51,654 bases of DNA, taken from NCBI GenBank assembly GCA_902806335.1, contig CADCWG010000303.1, positions 1 through 51,654 on the forward strand. Reading direction: 5' to 3'. The DNA is from an uncultured Thermomicrobiales bacterium. Its GTDB lineage: Bacteria > Chloroflexota > Chloroflexia > Thermomicrobiales > UBA6265. Below the pieces are notes generated by a model. That model was not told the origin of the DNA. It saw only the letters and a list, made by a program, of their open reading frames with translations, and made no database searches. The position numbers and the translations under genes were made by a program. This document shows positions 16,063 through 24,784 of the stretch, in pieces (position 1 is the stretch's first letter; each line of letters starts with the position of its first letter).

Positions 16063-16919
16063 GCGCCCTGGGTTGCGCGTGGGGTGGCGCCACCGACCCC
16101 CTCACGGCGGGGGTGGAGCGGCGCGACCTGCCCACCGGACCAGACCGTGCGGCGCAGGACCAGCATCGCCACCCCGATCGCCACCAGCGCGAAGCTCGCC
16201 CAGTAGGCACCGGGGAGTGGCCCCAGGTAGACGCTGTCGGTCCGGATCCGCTCGATCAGGAAGCGTTCGACCCCGTAGAGGATGCCGTAGACCGCGATGG
16301 CGTCGCCCTCCCTGAGTCGTCGGCTGCCCGGCATCCGCAGCACCAGGTAGGACAGCACCGCGGCGTTCAGCAGGTTGGCGACCGACTCGTAGAAGAACGT
16401 CGGGTGGAACGTGGCCTGGTCGGTGTAGGCCGCCGGCCGCCGGTCGGGTCGGATCGTCACCGCCCACGGCACGTCCGTCGGCGTGCCGAACGCCTCCTGG
16501 TTCGCCCAGTTGCCCCACCGCCCGACCGCCTGCCCGAGCGCGACCCCGGCGATGATTAGGTCGCCCCAGCCGAGGAAGGAGACGCCGGCCCGGCGGCAGA
16601 GCGCCCAGAGGATCAGCGCGCCGAGGAAGACGGCGCCGTGGATCGAGAGGCCGCCGAGCCGGATGTTGAGCGCGTCGAGCGGCGCGTCGGCGTAGCGATC
16701 CCACTTGAGCAGCACATAGGTGAGCCGTGCGCCGACGATCCCGCTGACGACCATCCACGGGGCGATGTCGAGCACGAACTCGGGGTCCATCCCCCGCCGC
16801 CGCGCGAGGGCGCGGATCAGCGCGATCGCCCCGAAGATCCCGGCGAGGATGAAGAGGGCGTACCAGCGGACGGTGAGCGGGCCGAGCGAGATCGCGACCG
16901 GGTCGTCGAGGGTCGGCAT
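16059..16919 (-). CDS. lgt: Prolipoprotein diacylglyceryl transferase
   Basis: This inner-membrane enzyme transfers diacylglycerol from phosphatidylglycerol to the lipobox Cys of prolipoproteins. The 286 residues from ATG 16919 match the family. They start SLGPLTVRWYALFILAGI, include GARLTYVLL and the Lgt signature GRWGNWANQEAFG, then FHPTFFYES and a YGVERFLIERIRTD segment near the end. Seven or so hydrophobic helices are visible. AGGAG lies 12 nt upstream of the ATG. The longer frame to 17168 is noise. At least one lipobox protein (41400-42218) in this window is a likely client. The two convergent stop codons share the tetramer CTAG at 16059-16062. Confidence 0.95.
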   Translation of the reverse strand: MPTLDDPVAISLGPLTVRWYALFILAGIFGAIALIRALARRRGMDPEFVLDIAPWMVVSGIVGARLTYVLLKWDRYADAPLDALNIRLGGLSIHGAVFLGALILWALCRRAGVSFLGWGDLIIAGVALGQAVGRWGNWANQEAFGTPTDVPWAVTIRPDRRPAAYTDQATFHPTFFYESVANLLNAAVLSYLVLRMPGSRRLREGDAIAVYGILYGVERFLIERIRTDSVYLGPLPGAYWASFALVAIGVAMLVLRRTVWSGGQVAPLHPRREGVGGATPRATQGA

Positions 16920-17225
16920 CGGCGGGGATCTCTCCTGGACGGGCGACGCGGCGAGCAAGCAGCGGCGACGGATGGTCGCGGCGACAGCCTTGCTGCCGAT
17001 GGTACCCGACGGGGACGAGAGGCCCTCGGGCGGGGGCGCGAGGCTCCCGCGCTCGGGCCTCCTAGAGGCGGACCGGACGAGGGGCGCGTAGCTGCCCCCC
17101 CCACTCCGCGCCGGCCCCGATGCCCATCGTGATCCTGGCACGGCCGCGGCCCGAGACCTCGGCGGCACGCCGGGGAGGCGCGGCGCGACCCGGGGCTGAT
17201 CACTGCGACCGGACCGAGGAGTGTC
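16920..17225. other. Intergenic, nothing recognised
   Basis: This 306-bp gap lies between lgt and the sugar kinase, both leftward. No clear promoter, hairpin or small gene is visible apart from the lgt SD. Confidence 0.5.
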
Positions 17226-18215
17226 CTAGCCGCCGGCCAGGCAGGCGTCGACCTCGGCCGCGGTCGGCAGCCCGTCCATCGCCCCCGGGCGGGTCGTCGC
17301 CAGCGCGCCGGCGACGGCCGCGTAGCGGAGGTCGGCCTCCTCGGGGGCGGTCCACCCGCGCGCGACCAGGCGGGCCACCAGGGCGCCGGTGAACGCGTCG
17401 CCGGCACCGGTCGGCTCGACGGCCTGGACGGGGAACGCCGGGACGTGCCGGACGACCCCGTCCGCGACGAACCACGAGCCACGCGCCCCGTCGGTCAGCA
17501 CGGCGATCCGCGGCGGGAGGGCCCGCATCGCGCCCAGCGCGGCCACGAGGTCGTCGCCGACGCCGAGCAGCGCGCGGGCGTCGTCGAGGCTCAACTTGAG
17601 CAGCGTCGCCCGCTCGATGACCGGCTCGCACGCCAACCGCGCCGCCGCGAGGTCCGGCCAGAGCGTCGGCCGCAGGTTGGCGTCGAAGCAGACCGGCACG
17701 CCGCTGTCACTGGCGAGGGCCACCGCCGCCTGCACCGCCTGGCGCGACGGCTCGGCGGCGAGGGCCACCGACCCGACGACCACCGCGGCGACGCTCGGGA
17801 TACCGGCGGCCTCGACATCGGCCCCCGAGAGCAGGCGGTCGGCCAGCCGGAGGAGGCGGAAGTGGCCGTCGCCGCGGGCGTCCTTCCAGGCGAACGCGAG
17901 GCTGGTGTCGGCCTCGGCGGTGCCGCGGAGGCGGGACGTGTCCACCCCTTCGGCCGCCAGGGTCGAGCGCAGGCGCCGTCCGAACGGGTCCTCGCCGACG
18001 ACACCGAGGAAGGCGCTCGGCACGCCGAGGCGGGCGAGGGCGACCGCGACGTTGGCCGGGGCGCCACCCGGCCGGGACGCGAACGCCCCGGCGGCCTCGA
18101 GGCCGGCCGCGCCGTCGGCGACGATCAGGTCGATCAGGGTCTCGCCCACGGCCAGGACCGGCGCGCGACCCGAGGGGGACCGCCCGCCGGCACCGGCCGT
18201 GGCACCGCTCGTCAT
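17226..18215 (-). CDS. PfkB-family carbohydrate kinase (fructokinase-like)
   Basis: This cytosolic ribokinase-fold kinase phosphorylates a sugar with ATP. The ATG at 18215 follows GAGGGGGA by about 4 nt, giving 329 residues. It has VGETLIDLI at the N-terminus, PfkB signature 1 GGAPANVAVALARLG, the lid-proximal DANLRPTLW, LTDGARGS and signature 2 EPTGAGDAFTGAL with the catalytic Asp in GAGDAF. DANLRP and KLSLDDA resemble fructokinases more than ribokinases or adenosine kinases, but the substrate is inferred. It lies between lgt and rel on the same strand without obvious coupling to either. Confidence 0.9.
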   Translation of the reverse strand: MTSGATAGAGGRSPSGRAPVLAVGETLIDLIVADGAAGLEAAGAFASRPGGAPANVAVALARLGVPSAFLGVVGEDPFGRRLRSTLAAEGVDTSRLRGTAEADTSLAFAWKDARGDGHFRLLRLADRLLSGADVEAAGIPSVAAVVVGSVALAAEPSRQAVQAAVALASDSGVPVCFDANLRPTLWPDLAAARLACEPVIERATLLKLSLDDARALLGVGDDLVAALGAMRALPPRIAVLTDGARGSWFVADGVVRHVPAFPVQAVEPTGAGDAFTGALVARLVARGWTAPEEADLRYAAVAGALATTRPGAMDGLPTAAEVDACLAGG

Positions 18216-18369
18216 CGGTCCCCCTCGCGATTCCCCACGCGACCGGCGCCCGCACCGCCCATGGCACCCGTCCACGGTCGACGCCGGGTCACGCTGGCGT
18301 TACGCGACACCACCAGAACTGCGGTGGACGCGGCCATCTGATGCCCACATGCCCCGGAGCGCCGCCCGG

Positions 18370-20757
18370 TCAGACGGCCTTGAGGCGGGCCGGCGCCGCG
18401 CTGACCTCGCGCCGGACGTCGGAGACGTCGCGGACGCTCTCCAACCGGTGGAGGATCTGGCTCAGCTGGCCGACGCCCTCGACCTCGAGGGTCAGCAGCA
18501 GCGTCACGGTCCGGTCGTCGTGGGTCGTGGTCAGCACGCCGAGGATGTTGACCTTGGCGTCGGCAAGGAGGGTGCTGACGTCCTTGAGCAGGCCGACGCG
18601 GTCCCAGGCCGAGACCCGGATCGAGACCGGCATGGTGTCGCCGCCCTGGTCGCCCCAGGAGACGGCGACCAGCCGCTCCGGGTCGGGCAGGTTGAGGATG
18701 TTCGGACAGTCGCCGCGGTGGACGGTGATCCCCCGACCGCGGGTGGTGTAGCCGATGATCCGGTCGCCGTTGACCGGCTTGCAGCAGGGCGCGAGGCTGG
18801 TCAGCAGGCCGTCGGCGCCCATCACCTCCAGGCGGGCCGGGGTCCGCGGCGCCGGCACGTGCGGCGCCACCGCCGCGAATTCCTCCTTGCGGGTCTCCGC
18901 CAGGCGGGCGGCGATCAGCTGCGACGAGACCGCCCCGTAGCCGATCGCCGCCAGCAGGTCGTCGACCTTCTGGTACTGCGGGAAATGCTTGAGGACGTCG
19001 TCCGGCCGGACGTCGAGGCTCAACCGGCGCAGCTCGCGGTCGAGGATGTCCCGGCCCTGGGCGACGTTCTCGTCCCGCTGCTGGCGGCGGAACCACTGGC
19101 GGATCTTCTCGCGCGCCGAGGCCGTGGTGACGTAGCCCGACGACGCCTGCAGCCAGTCCCGGCTCGGCCCCTTGGTCTTGCTGGTCTGGATCCGCACCAC
19201 CTGCCCGTTGGCCAGCTTGTGGTCGAGCCCGACGTGCTGGTCGTTGACCTTGGCCCCGATGCAGCGGTGGCCGACCTCGGTGTGGATGCGGTAGGCGAAG
19301 TCGACCGGGGTCGCGCCCGACGGCAGCTCGACGATGTCGCCGGCCGGGGTGAAGACGTAGATCTGGTCCTGGAAGACGTCGCTCTTGAGCGACTCGACGA
19401 ACTCCTCGGCGTCGGCCACCTCGTCGCGCCAGTCCATCAGCTGGCGGAGCCAGGCGATCTTGGCCTCGATCTTGGCGTCGCCCTTGCCGCCCTCCTTGTA
19501 GCGCCAGTGGGCGGCGACGCCGTACTCGGCGACGCGGTGCATCTCGCGGGTGCGGATCTGGATCTCGACGGGGTGCCCCTCCGGCCCGATCACGGCCGTA
19601 TGGAGGCTCTGGTACATGCTCTCCTTGGGGGTCGCGATGTAGTCGTCGAACTCGCCCGGCACCGGGTGCCACATCGCGTGGATCACGCCGAGCGCGCCGT
19701 AGCAGTCCTTCCGGTCGCCGACGATGATCCGCACCCCGACCACGTCGTAGATCTCGTCGAAGCGCCGCCCCTTCTGCTGCATCTTGCGGTAGATGGAGTA
19801 GGCGTGCTTGGGGCGCCCGGTCAGCTCGGCGGCGATGCCGGCGTCGGTCAGGGCCGCCATCAACTCGGCCTTGACCCGGTCGACGACGTCGGCCCGGTCG
19901 GCACCGCGGGCGGTCAGCTCCGCCTGGAGGTGGGTGTAGGCCTCGGGCTGGAGATAGCGAAACGCGAGGTCTTCCAGCTCCGACTTGAACTGCCAGATGC
20001 CGAGGCGGTTGGCGAGCGGCGCGTAGATCTCCATCGTCTGCTGGGCGGTGCGCAGCTGCTTGTGCCGCGGCATCGCGTCCAGCGTTCGCATGTTGTGGAG
20101 CCGGTCGGCGAGCTTGATCAGGACGACGCCGATATCGTCGACCATCGCCAGGAACATCTTGCGCAGGCTCTCGGCCTGGCGCTCCTTCTCGCGCTCGCGT
20201 CCCGTCGGGCTGCTGGCCGACGGCACCGGGGAGTCGCCGGTCCACGGGATCTGGCCGAGCTTGGTCACCCCGTCCACCAGCTTGGCGACGCGGGGCCCGA
20301 AGGCGGCCTCGATCTGGGCGAGGGTGATCTCGGTGTCCTCGACCACGTCGTGGAGCAGCCCCGCGGCAACCGTCTCCGGGTCGAGCTGCATCCCGGCCAG
20401 GATCGCGCCGACCGCGAGGGGATGGACGACGTAGGGCTCACCCGAGCGGCGGCAGGCGCCGTCGTGGGCCGTCAGGGCGAGGTCCGCCGCGCGGCGGACG
20501 AGTCCCAGCCCGGCCTCGGAGGCGTTCGGCTGGCGCCCGAGCGCGGCCTCGAACTCGGCCCGCGCCGCCACGACTTCGGGGTTCCGCGCCGACGCGCAGG
20601 CCGCGACCGCGCCCGCCCCGTCCGGCGGCAGCGGCCAGCCGTGCTCCAGGTCGTCGATCGGGCTCCCCGATGCCACGGTCTGCTCCCCCACCGGGGCGAC
20701 CGCTGGGGACGGTGCCGCGGTGGGCGATCCGAGGAGACGGGCGGAGGAGGTCGGCAT
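18370..20757 (-). CDS. rel: Bifunctional (p)ppGpp synthetase/hydrolase (Rel/SpoT family)
   Basis: This is the stringent-response enzyme that makes and degrades (p)ppGpp. The 795 residues from ATG 20757 carry the full long-RSH layout. The HD hydrolase domain has RSGEPYVVHP, HD at about 136-137 in LLHDVVEDT and the metal Asp in KLADRLHNMRTL at about 218. The synthetase has GRPKHAYSIYRKM, CYGALGVIH and the acidic motif EFDD at about 369-372. A TGS domain (DQIYVFTPAGDIVELPSGATP), the Cys-Cys (APCCKPVNGD) region and a C-terminal ACT/RRM domain follow. Hydrolase residues are intact, yet the synthetase motif is EXDD, known from monofunctional RelA, and not the RXKD usual in bifunctional enzymes. An upstream ATG at 20826 lacks an SD. 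It is divergent from csp. Confidence 0.94.
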   Translation of the reverse strand: MPTSSARLLGSPTAAPSPAVAPVGEQTVASGSPIDDLEHGWPLPPDGAGAVAACASARNPEVVAARAEFEAALGRQPNASEAGLGLVRRAADLALTAHDGACRRSGEPYVVHPLAVGAILAGMQLDPETVAAGLLHDVVEDTEITLAQIEAAFGPRVAKLVDGVTKLGQIPWTGDSPVPSASSPTGREREKERQAESLRKMFLAMVDDIGVVLIKLADRLHNMRTLDAMPRHKQLRTAQQTMEIYAPLANRLGIWQFKSELEDLAFRYLQPEAYTHLQAELTARGADRADVVDRVKAELMAALTDAGIAAELTGRPKHAYSIYRKMQQKGRRFDEIYDVVGVRIIVGDRKDCYGALGVIHAMWHPVPGEFDDYIATPKESMYQSLHTAVIGPEGHPVEIQIRTREMHRVAEYGVAAHWRYKEGGKGDAKIEAKIAWLRQLMDWRDEVADAEEFVESLKSDVFQDQIYVFTPAGDIVELPSGATPVDFAYRIHTEVGHRCIGAKVNDQHVGLDHKLANGQVVRIQTSKTKGPSRDWLQASSGYVTTASAREKIRQWFRRQQRDENVAQGRDILDRELRRLSLDVRPDDVLKHFPQYQKVDDLLAAIGYGAVSSQLIAARLAETRKEEFAAVAPHVPAPRTPARLEVMGADGLLTSLAPCCKPVNGDRIIGYTTRGRGITVHRGDCPNILNLPDPERLVAVSWGDQGGDTMPVSIRVSAWDRVGLLKDVSTLLADAKVNILGVLTTTHDDRTVTLLLTLEVEGVGQLSQILHRLESVRDVSDVRREVSAAPARLKAV

Positions 20758-21361
20758 CGGTCGGGACACCCCCAGCGGCGGCACGGCCGCCGCGACACGG
20801 AACCGGGACGTCGCGACGCGTCCCATCGGCGCCCACGAGGGCGAGCCGCACCGCCCTCAGCACCGCGATTCCCGGGCCGCAGCCTCGGCCATTACACCGT
20901 CCGGGCCCGGGAGTCTACGCACGTCGGCGCAGAGCCGTCAACGGGCGGGGAGGGACGCCGCACCGCCCTCCCGGGGCGTCCCCCTGGAAGCGCCGCGAGC
21001 GATTAGTTCATTATGTCATATAAGCTGCCGCCGCACCATCCCTGGGGCGCTCGCGTACGGTCTCCGCCGGCCGGCGGCGCTTCTCCACGGCACAACGATA
21101 GCCCCGGTGTGATGCCGTGGGAGACCGGCTGTGAAGGTCTTCGTACCTCCACGCGACAACCTGTGGACTGCTCCAGACGCGACTGTCACGATGTGTGTGG
21201 CCCGATCTGGTGAGGGTCTCGGGAGTACTTCCATCCTAGGTATCGGTATAGTGCGGAAAACGACGGGGCAGGGTAGAGTACCGAACGGGGGCGGAGTCAG
21301 CCCCTCGGACAGCTCCCGATGGAGCCGACGGCCGACACCACAGAGGAAAGTCGAGAACACT
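20758..21361. other. Divergent regulatory region rel / csp
   Basis: This 604-bp gap holds an AT-rich island at 21003-21025 (TTATGTCATATAAG), likely promoter DNA, in which CATAAT reads leftward towards rel. An 8-bp stem lies at 21085-21092/21113-21120 with a 20-nt loop. It also holds the csp promoter and a leader of about 100 nt. No small gene is supported. Confidence 0.55.
21247..21252 (+). promoter_or_regulatory. -10 box of csp (TATAGT), giving a leader of about 100 nt
   Basis: TCGGTATAGTGC repeats the purM promoter 12-mer exactly. A start near 21260 would leave about 100 nt of 5' UTR, as is common for cold-shock mRNAs. The -35 box is not clear. Confidence 0.55.
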
Positions 21362-21607
21362 ATGCCGCAGGGAACCGTCAAGACGATCCGCGAGGACAAG
21401 GGGTTCGGCTTTGTCGCCCCCGAGGGCGGCGGCGGCCGCGACGACCTGTTCTTCCACTGCTCGGCGGTCGAGAACACCACCTTTGAGCTGCTCCAGGTCG
21501 GCCAAGAGGTGACGTTCGACGTTGAGCCGGACCCGCGCAACCCGTCCCGCTCGCGGGCCGTCCGCGTCCGTGTCGTCGGCGGCGACGACCAGTTCTCGCA
21601 GTACTAG
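21362..21607 (+). CDS. csp: Cold-shock protein (CspA family)
   Basis: This small nucleic-acid chaperone has an OB fold. It has 81 residues, slightly longer than the typical 65-70. RNP1 is visible as KGFGFV and RNP2 as LFFHCS. The loop between them (APEGGGGRDD) is Gly-rich, and there is a short polar C-terminal tail (GGDDQFSQY). ATG 21362 gives MPQGTVKTIREDKGFGF, the usual Csp start. The nearest SD-like elements are GAG at 6 nt and AGAGGA at 14 nt, so initiation may depend on leader structure, as known for cspA mRNAs. It is divergent from rel and followed by two hairpins. Confidence 0.95.
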   Translation: MPQGTVKTIREDKGFGFVAPEGGGGRDDLFFHCSAVENTTFELLQVGQEVTFDVEPDPRNPSRSRAVRVRVVGGDDQFSQY

Positions 21608-22285
21608 CGGTCAGGCGCGCGGCGACGCCCAGCGGCTGACCGCAGGCGCCGCGCGGCACCTCACCGCCGACCGGGACCGATCCCGGTCCCGGTCCCGACT
21701 CCTGCCGAACCTCAACAGCGGGCCCGTCCTGGGGAGACCCCGGCGGGCCCGTTCGTCGTCTCCGGGCCGGTTCTGGCCCTCACCAGCGCGACGGGCCGGT
21801 GGGGTCGCGCCACGCCACCCGGCGGTGCCAGTCCGGCGGCCTGAGCCCGCCTACACCCAGTGGCACTCCCTGGTCGGCGTCGATGTCGGCGCACCAGCCG
21901 TGGGGTGTCCGCCTGTCCCGTGGCCCAACCGCGGAGTCTGGACCGTGTCCCGGGGCACACGCGGTCGTGGCCTCGCCGTTCACACTGTAGCCCCCGCGAC
22001 ATCCCTACCGCCGCCAGCGTCTCTCGGTGAGTCACCGCGGCGTGTCCGCCGGCCATCGCGTCCGTCCCGGCGGCGCGGCTCGGCATGCGAGGGGATCGCG
22101 TCCCAACGCCGACGGCGTCGATCTCCCCTGCCGTCGCCGTCCGCGGTGAGCCCGCCGGCGTCGGCTCCAGGGCCGCCGCCCAGAAGGTAGAAAGGGTAGG
22201 CTGGACGCGGTCGGGATCTCGTGGCCGTGCCAGCGGTGGCCCGCCGCCCCCGATCCGTTCCCGTCCCGACCCGGAGGCCGCCGCC
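21608..22285. other. Intergenic csp-moeA with tandem hairpins
   Basis: This 678-bp gap holds two hairpins near its left end (listed) and the GGAGG SD of moeA at its right end. No intact gene is visible; frames on both strands look like GC noise. Confidence 0.5.
21671..21751 (+). terminator. Tandem hairpins downstream of csp
   Basis: The first stem is CCGGGACC/GGTCCCGG (21671-21678/21685-21692). The second has outer arms CGGGCCC/GGGCCCG (21719-21725/21745-21751) enclosing CTGGGG-AGA-CCCCGG. There is no strong U-tract; TTCGTCGTC follows. Confidence 0.6.
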
Positions 22286-23596
22286 GTGAACCCGGTTCCG
22301 CCGATCGCCCCGAACCCACCCGTCGACCAGGCCCCACCCGCCCCGGCGGACGACCTCGACCGGCTCCGGCCGCCCGAGGAGGCCCGGGCGACGGTCCTCG
22401 CCTTCGCCCGGCTCCTGCCGGCCGAGACGGTGCCGCTCGCCGCCGCCGCCGGTCGGGTCCTCGCCGAGGACCTGGTCGCCGACGCCGACCAGCCACCGTT
22501 CGCCGCCGCGACCATGGACGGTTACGCGGTGATGGCGGGCGACGGCTCGCCCTGGCGGGAGGTCATCGGCGAGCGGATGGCGGGCCGGGTGACCGAGGTC
22601 GAGGTCACCCCCGGCACGGCGGTCCGGATCACCACCGGCGCGCCCGTGCCGCTCGGCGCCGACGCCGTGGTCCGCGTCGAGGCCACCGAGCCGGCCGACG
22701 ACCACGTCGTGATCCACCAGGACCTGGTCGCCGTGGGCGAGAACATCCGGCCCGTCGGCTTCGACCTCCGAACCGGCGAGCGGATCCTCCCCGCCGGCAC
22801 GGTGCTCGGCCCGGCCGAGATCGGGCTCGTCGCCGGGGTAGGCCTCGACCCCGTGCCGGTCCGCCGGCGGCCACGGGTCAGCGTGCTCTCGACGGGCGAC
22901 GAACTGGTCGAACCGCACGAGCAGCCCGGGCCGGGGCAGATCCGCGACTCGAACCGGCTGACTCTGGTGGCGGCGCTGACCGCCGAGGGCGCGGAGGTCG
23001 TCTACGCCGGCCACGCGCCGGACGACCGCGCGGCGCTGCGGGCGCTGCTCGACGAGCGGCTCGCGGTGAGCGACGTGGTGGTCACCAGCGGCGGCGTCTC
23101 GATGGGGCAGCTCGACCTGGTCAAGGCGCTGCTCGGGGAACTGACAACCGTGCGCTTCCGGCGCGTCTTCATGAAGCCCGGCAAGCCCCTCAACTTCGCG
23201 ACGTTCGGACCCGACGACCGGGGACTCTTCTTCGGGCTCCCGGGCAACCCCGTCTCGGCCCTGGTCGGCTTCGAGATCTTCGTCCGCCCCGCGCTGTCCG
23301 TGATGGCCGGCCGCCACGACACCGAGCGTCCGCGGGTGCCGGTGGTGCTCGTCCGCGACACGCCCGTCGGCGACAGGCCCGAGTACCAGCGCGCGGTGGT
23401 CCGCGTCGGACACGATGGCCGCCTGCTCGCCGCCAACACGGGCGTCCAGGCGTCGTCGCGCCTGGCCTCCTTCGTCGGCGCCAACGCGCTGATCGTCGTG
23501 CCGCCCCAGACGGAGGTCGGGTCCAACGTCCTCCCGGCCGGCACGGTGGTCGAAGCGCTGTTGCTCGCGCCGCCACTCGGCCCGGACGCTGCTTGA
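22286..23596 (+). CDS. moeA: Molybdopterin molybdenumtransferase
   Basis: This enzyme inserts molybdate into adenylylated molybdopterin, the last step of Mo-cofactor synthesis. GTG 22286 follows GGAGG by 8 nt, giving 436 residues. A Pro/Ala-rich lead of about 25 residues precedes the MoeA core with PPFAAATMDGYAV, ITTGAPVPLGADAVVRVE and VAVGENIRPVG. The MoCF-binding domain follows with VLSTGDELVEP, IRDSN, VVTSGGVSMG, FMKPGKPL and GLPGNPVSALV, then the C-terminal domain IV. All signatures are intact. No other mo genes lie in the window, so molybdoenzymes must be encoded elsewhere. Confidence 0.95.
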   Translation: MNPVPPIAPNPPVDQAPPAPADDLDRLRPPEEARATVLAFARLLPAETVPLAAAAGRVLAEDLVADADQPPFAAATMDGYAVMAGDGSPWREVIGERMAGRVTEVEVTPGTAVRITTGAPVPLGADAVVRVEATEPADDHVVIHQDLVAVGENIRPVGFDLRTGERILPAGTVLGPAEIGLVAGVGLDPVPVRRRPRVSVLSTGDELVEPHEQPGPGQIRDSNRLTLVAALTAEGAEVVYAGHAPDDRAALRALLDERLAVSDVVVTSGGVSMGQLDLVKALLGELTTVRFRRVFMKPGKPLNFATFGPDDRGLFFGLPGNPVSALVGFEIFVRPALSVMAGRHDTERPRVPVVLVRDTPVGDRPEYQRAVVRVGHDGRLLAANTGVQASSRLASFVGANALIVVPPQTEVGSNVLPAGTVVEALLLAPPLGPDAA

Positions 23597-24083
23597 TCCC
23601 GATCCGCGGGATCCGCGCCTCGTGTCACCCTGGGGCCAAGTACGCCGCGCGGGACCGGAACACGGCACGGAGACCGGACCAGTGAGGGCTCGAGGGCGGC
23701 CGTCGGCCACGTCTGAGGTCAGCCCCTGGCCGCCGCCTGAGCGGGCTGGCCCGGGCATACCCGATGTCTACGGCGTCCCGGCGACCGCGAAGACGCCCCG
23801 GGCGGCGTAGAACGTGGGGAGGACGACGGGGACGGCAACCGCCCTCCGGCGCGCCCGCGTCGGCAACCGACCCGGCGACGTGTCGGGGCCGGGACGAGCA
23901 CCGACCGATCCCGAACCCTGCTGGGCGGTGCGGAGATCGGGGGCGCGGCGGGGCAAGCCCGTCCGGGGCAAGCCAGGAGATCAGCGGCTCAGGGGCACCG
24001 CCAACTCCGCCCGGCGGCATCGTCGCCGGGCGCCGGGCCGGCGATCACCCGGATTCGGTATGAGCGCGGAAGGAACGGTCGCC
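23597..24083. other. Intergenic, nothing recognised
   Basis: This 487-bp gap lies between moeA and acylphosphatase. It encodes only low-complexity frames. The AAGGA before the acylphosphatase start is the only signal seen. Confidence 0.5.
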
Positions 24084-24386
24084 ATGGGCGCGCCGCCACA
24101 CGGTCACCCCGCGGGGACCGGCCGACAGAGCATCCGGGTCACCGGGCGGGTCCAGGGGGTCTCCTTCCGCGCCTACGTCGCGGACGAGGCCCGGCGGCTG
24201 GGGCTGACCGGGTTCGTCCGTAACGACCGCGACGGCTCGGTGCTGATCGAGGCGGAAGGCGAGAGCGCGGCCCTTGACCGCCTCGTCGCCTGGTGCCACC
24301 GGGGCTCGCCGAGCGCGCGGGTCACCGGCGTCGAGGTCGCGTCCCGGGAGCCGATCGGCTCCCGGGAGTTCGCGATCCGCCGATAG
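24084..24386 (+). CDS. Acylphosphatase
   Basis: This small cytosolic enzyme hydrolyses acyl-phosphate bonds. The 100 residues fit the family (90-100). The signature VTGRVQGVSFRAYV supplies the phosphate-binding loop and catalytic Arg, and GFVRNDRDGSVLIEAEGE supplies the catalytic Asn. ATG 24084 has AAGGA 9 nt upstream; an ATG at 24060 in the same frame has no SD and would add 8 residues. The gene stands alone with gaps on both sides. Confidence 0.93.
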   Translation: MGAPPHGHPAGTGRQSIRVTGRVQGVSFRAYVADEARRLGLTGFVRNDRDGSVLIEAEGESAALDRLVAWCHRGSPSARVTGVEVASREPIGSREFAIRR

Positions 24387-24784
24387 GCGCCTGGCGATCC
24401 TCGCGGCGACGTGTCACGCCGCGGGTCGTGGTGTGCACCCGTTTGTCAGGGCTCGAGGGTCCCGCGCTCCGGGGGTGCGCCATCCGCTGGCCGGGTCTGG
24501 CCACTCTACCCGTCCCTTCACACGGAATCCCGATGATCGGTGAGGATCTGGAAGCGCGCCTGCGGCTTCGCCCGCCCGGGGCAAGTCCAGAGTCCAGGCA
24601 CGAGGCCGGCTAAGGACCCGCCGGGCGAAGCGCCGGGTGATCACCCGGCTTTCGTTTTGACCTCCCGACCTCTCCGGGGCTGGCCGCCCCAACGGGCCCC
24701 GGACGAGATCGGGCGGATCACCGAGGGCGGTCCGGCCTCTCTTGCTGGGGCCGCGGAGGGCGGCGCGGGCAGAACGCTTGTGCG
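24387..24784. other. Convergent intergenic region
   Basis: This 398-bp gap lies between acylphosphatase and the end of the GNAT gene. It contains one weak hairpin (listed) and no gene. Confidence 0.5.
24402..24423 (+). terminator. Weak hairpin after acylphosphatase
   Basis: CGCGGCG (24402-24408) pairs perfectly with CGCCGCG (24417-24423) across an 8-nt loop, 16 nt past the stop. There is no U-tract. Confidence 0.4.

Noticed and set aside
17389..21006. 1205-codon plus-strand open frame across the kinase and rel
   Set aside because: It is the antisense shadow of pfkB and rel, which have full family motifs on the minus strand.
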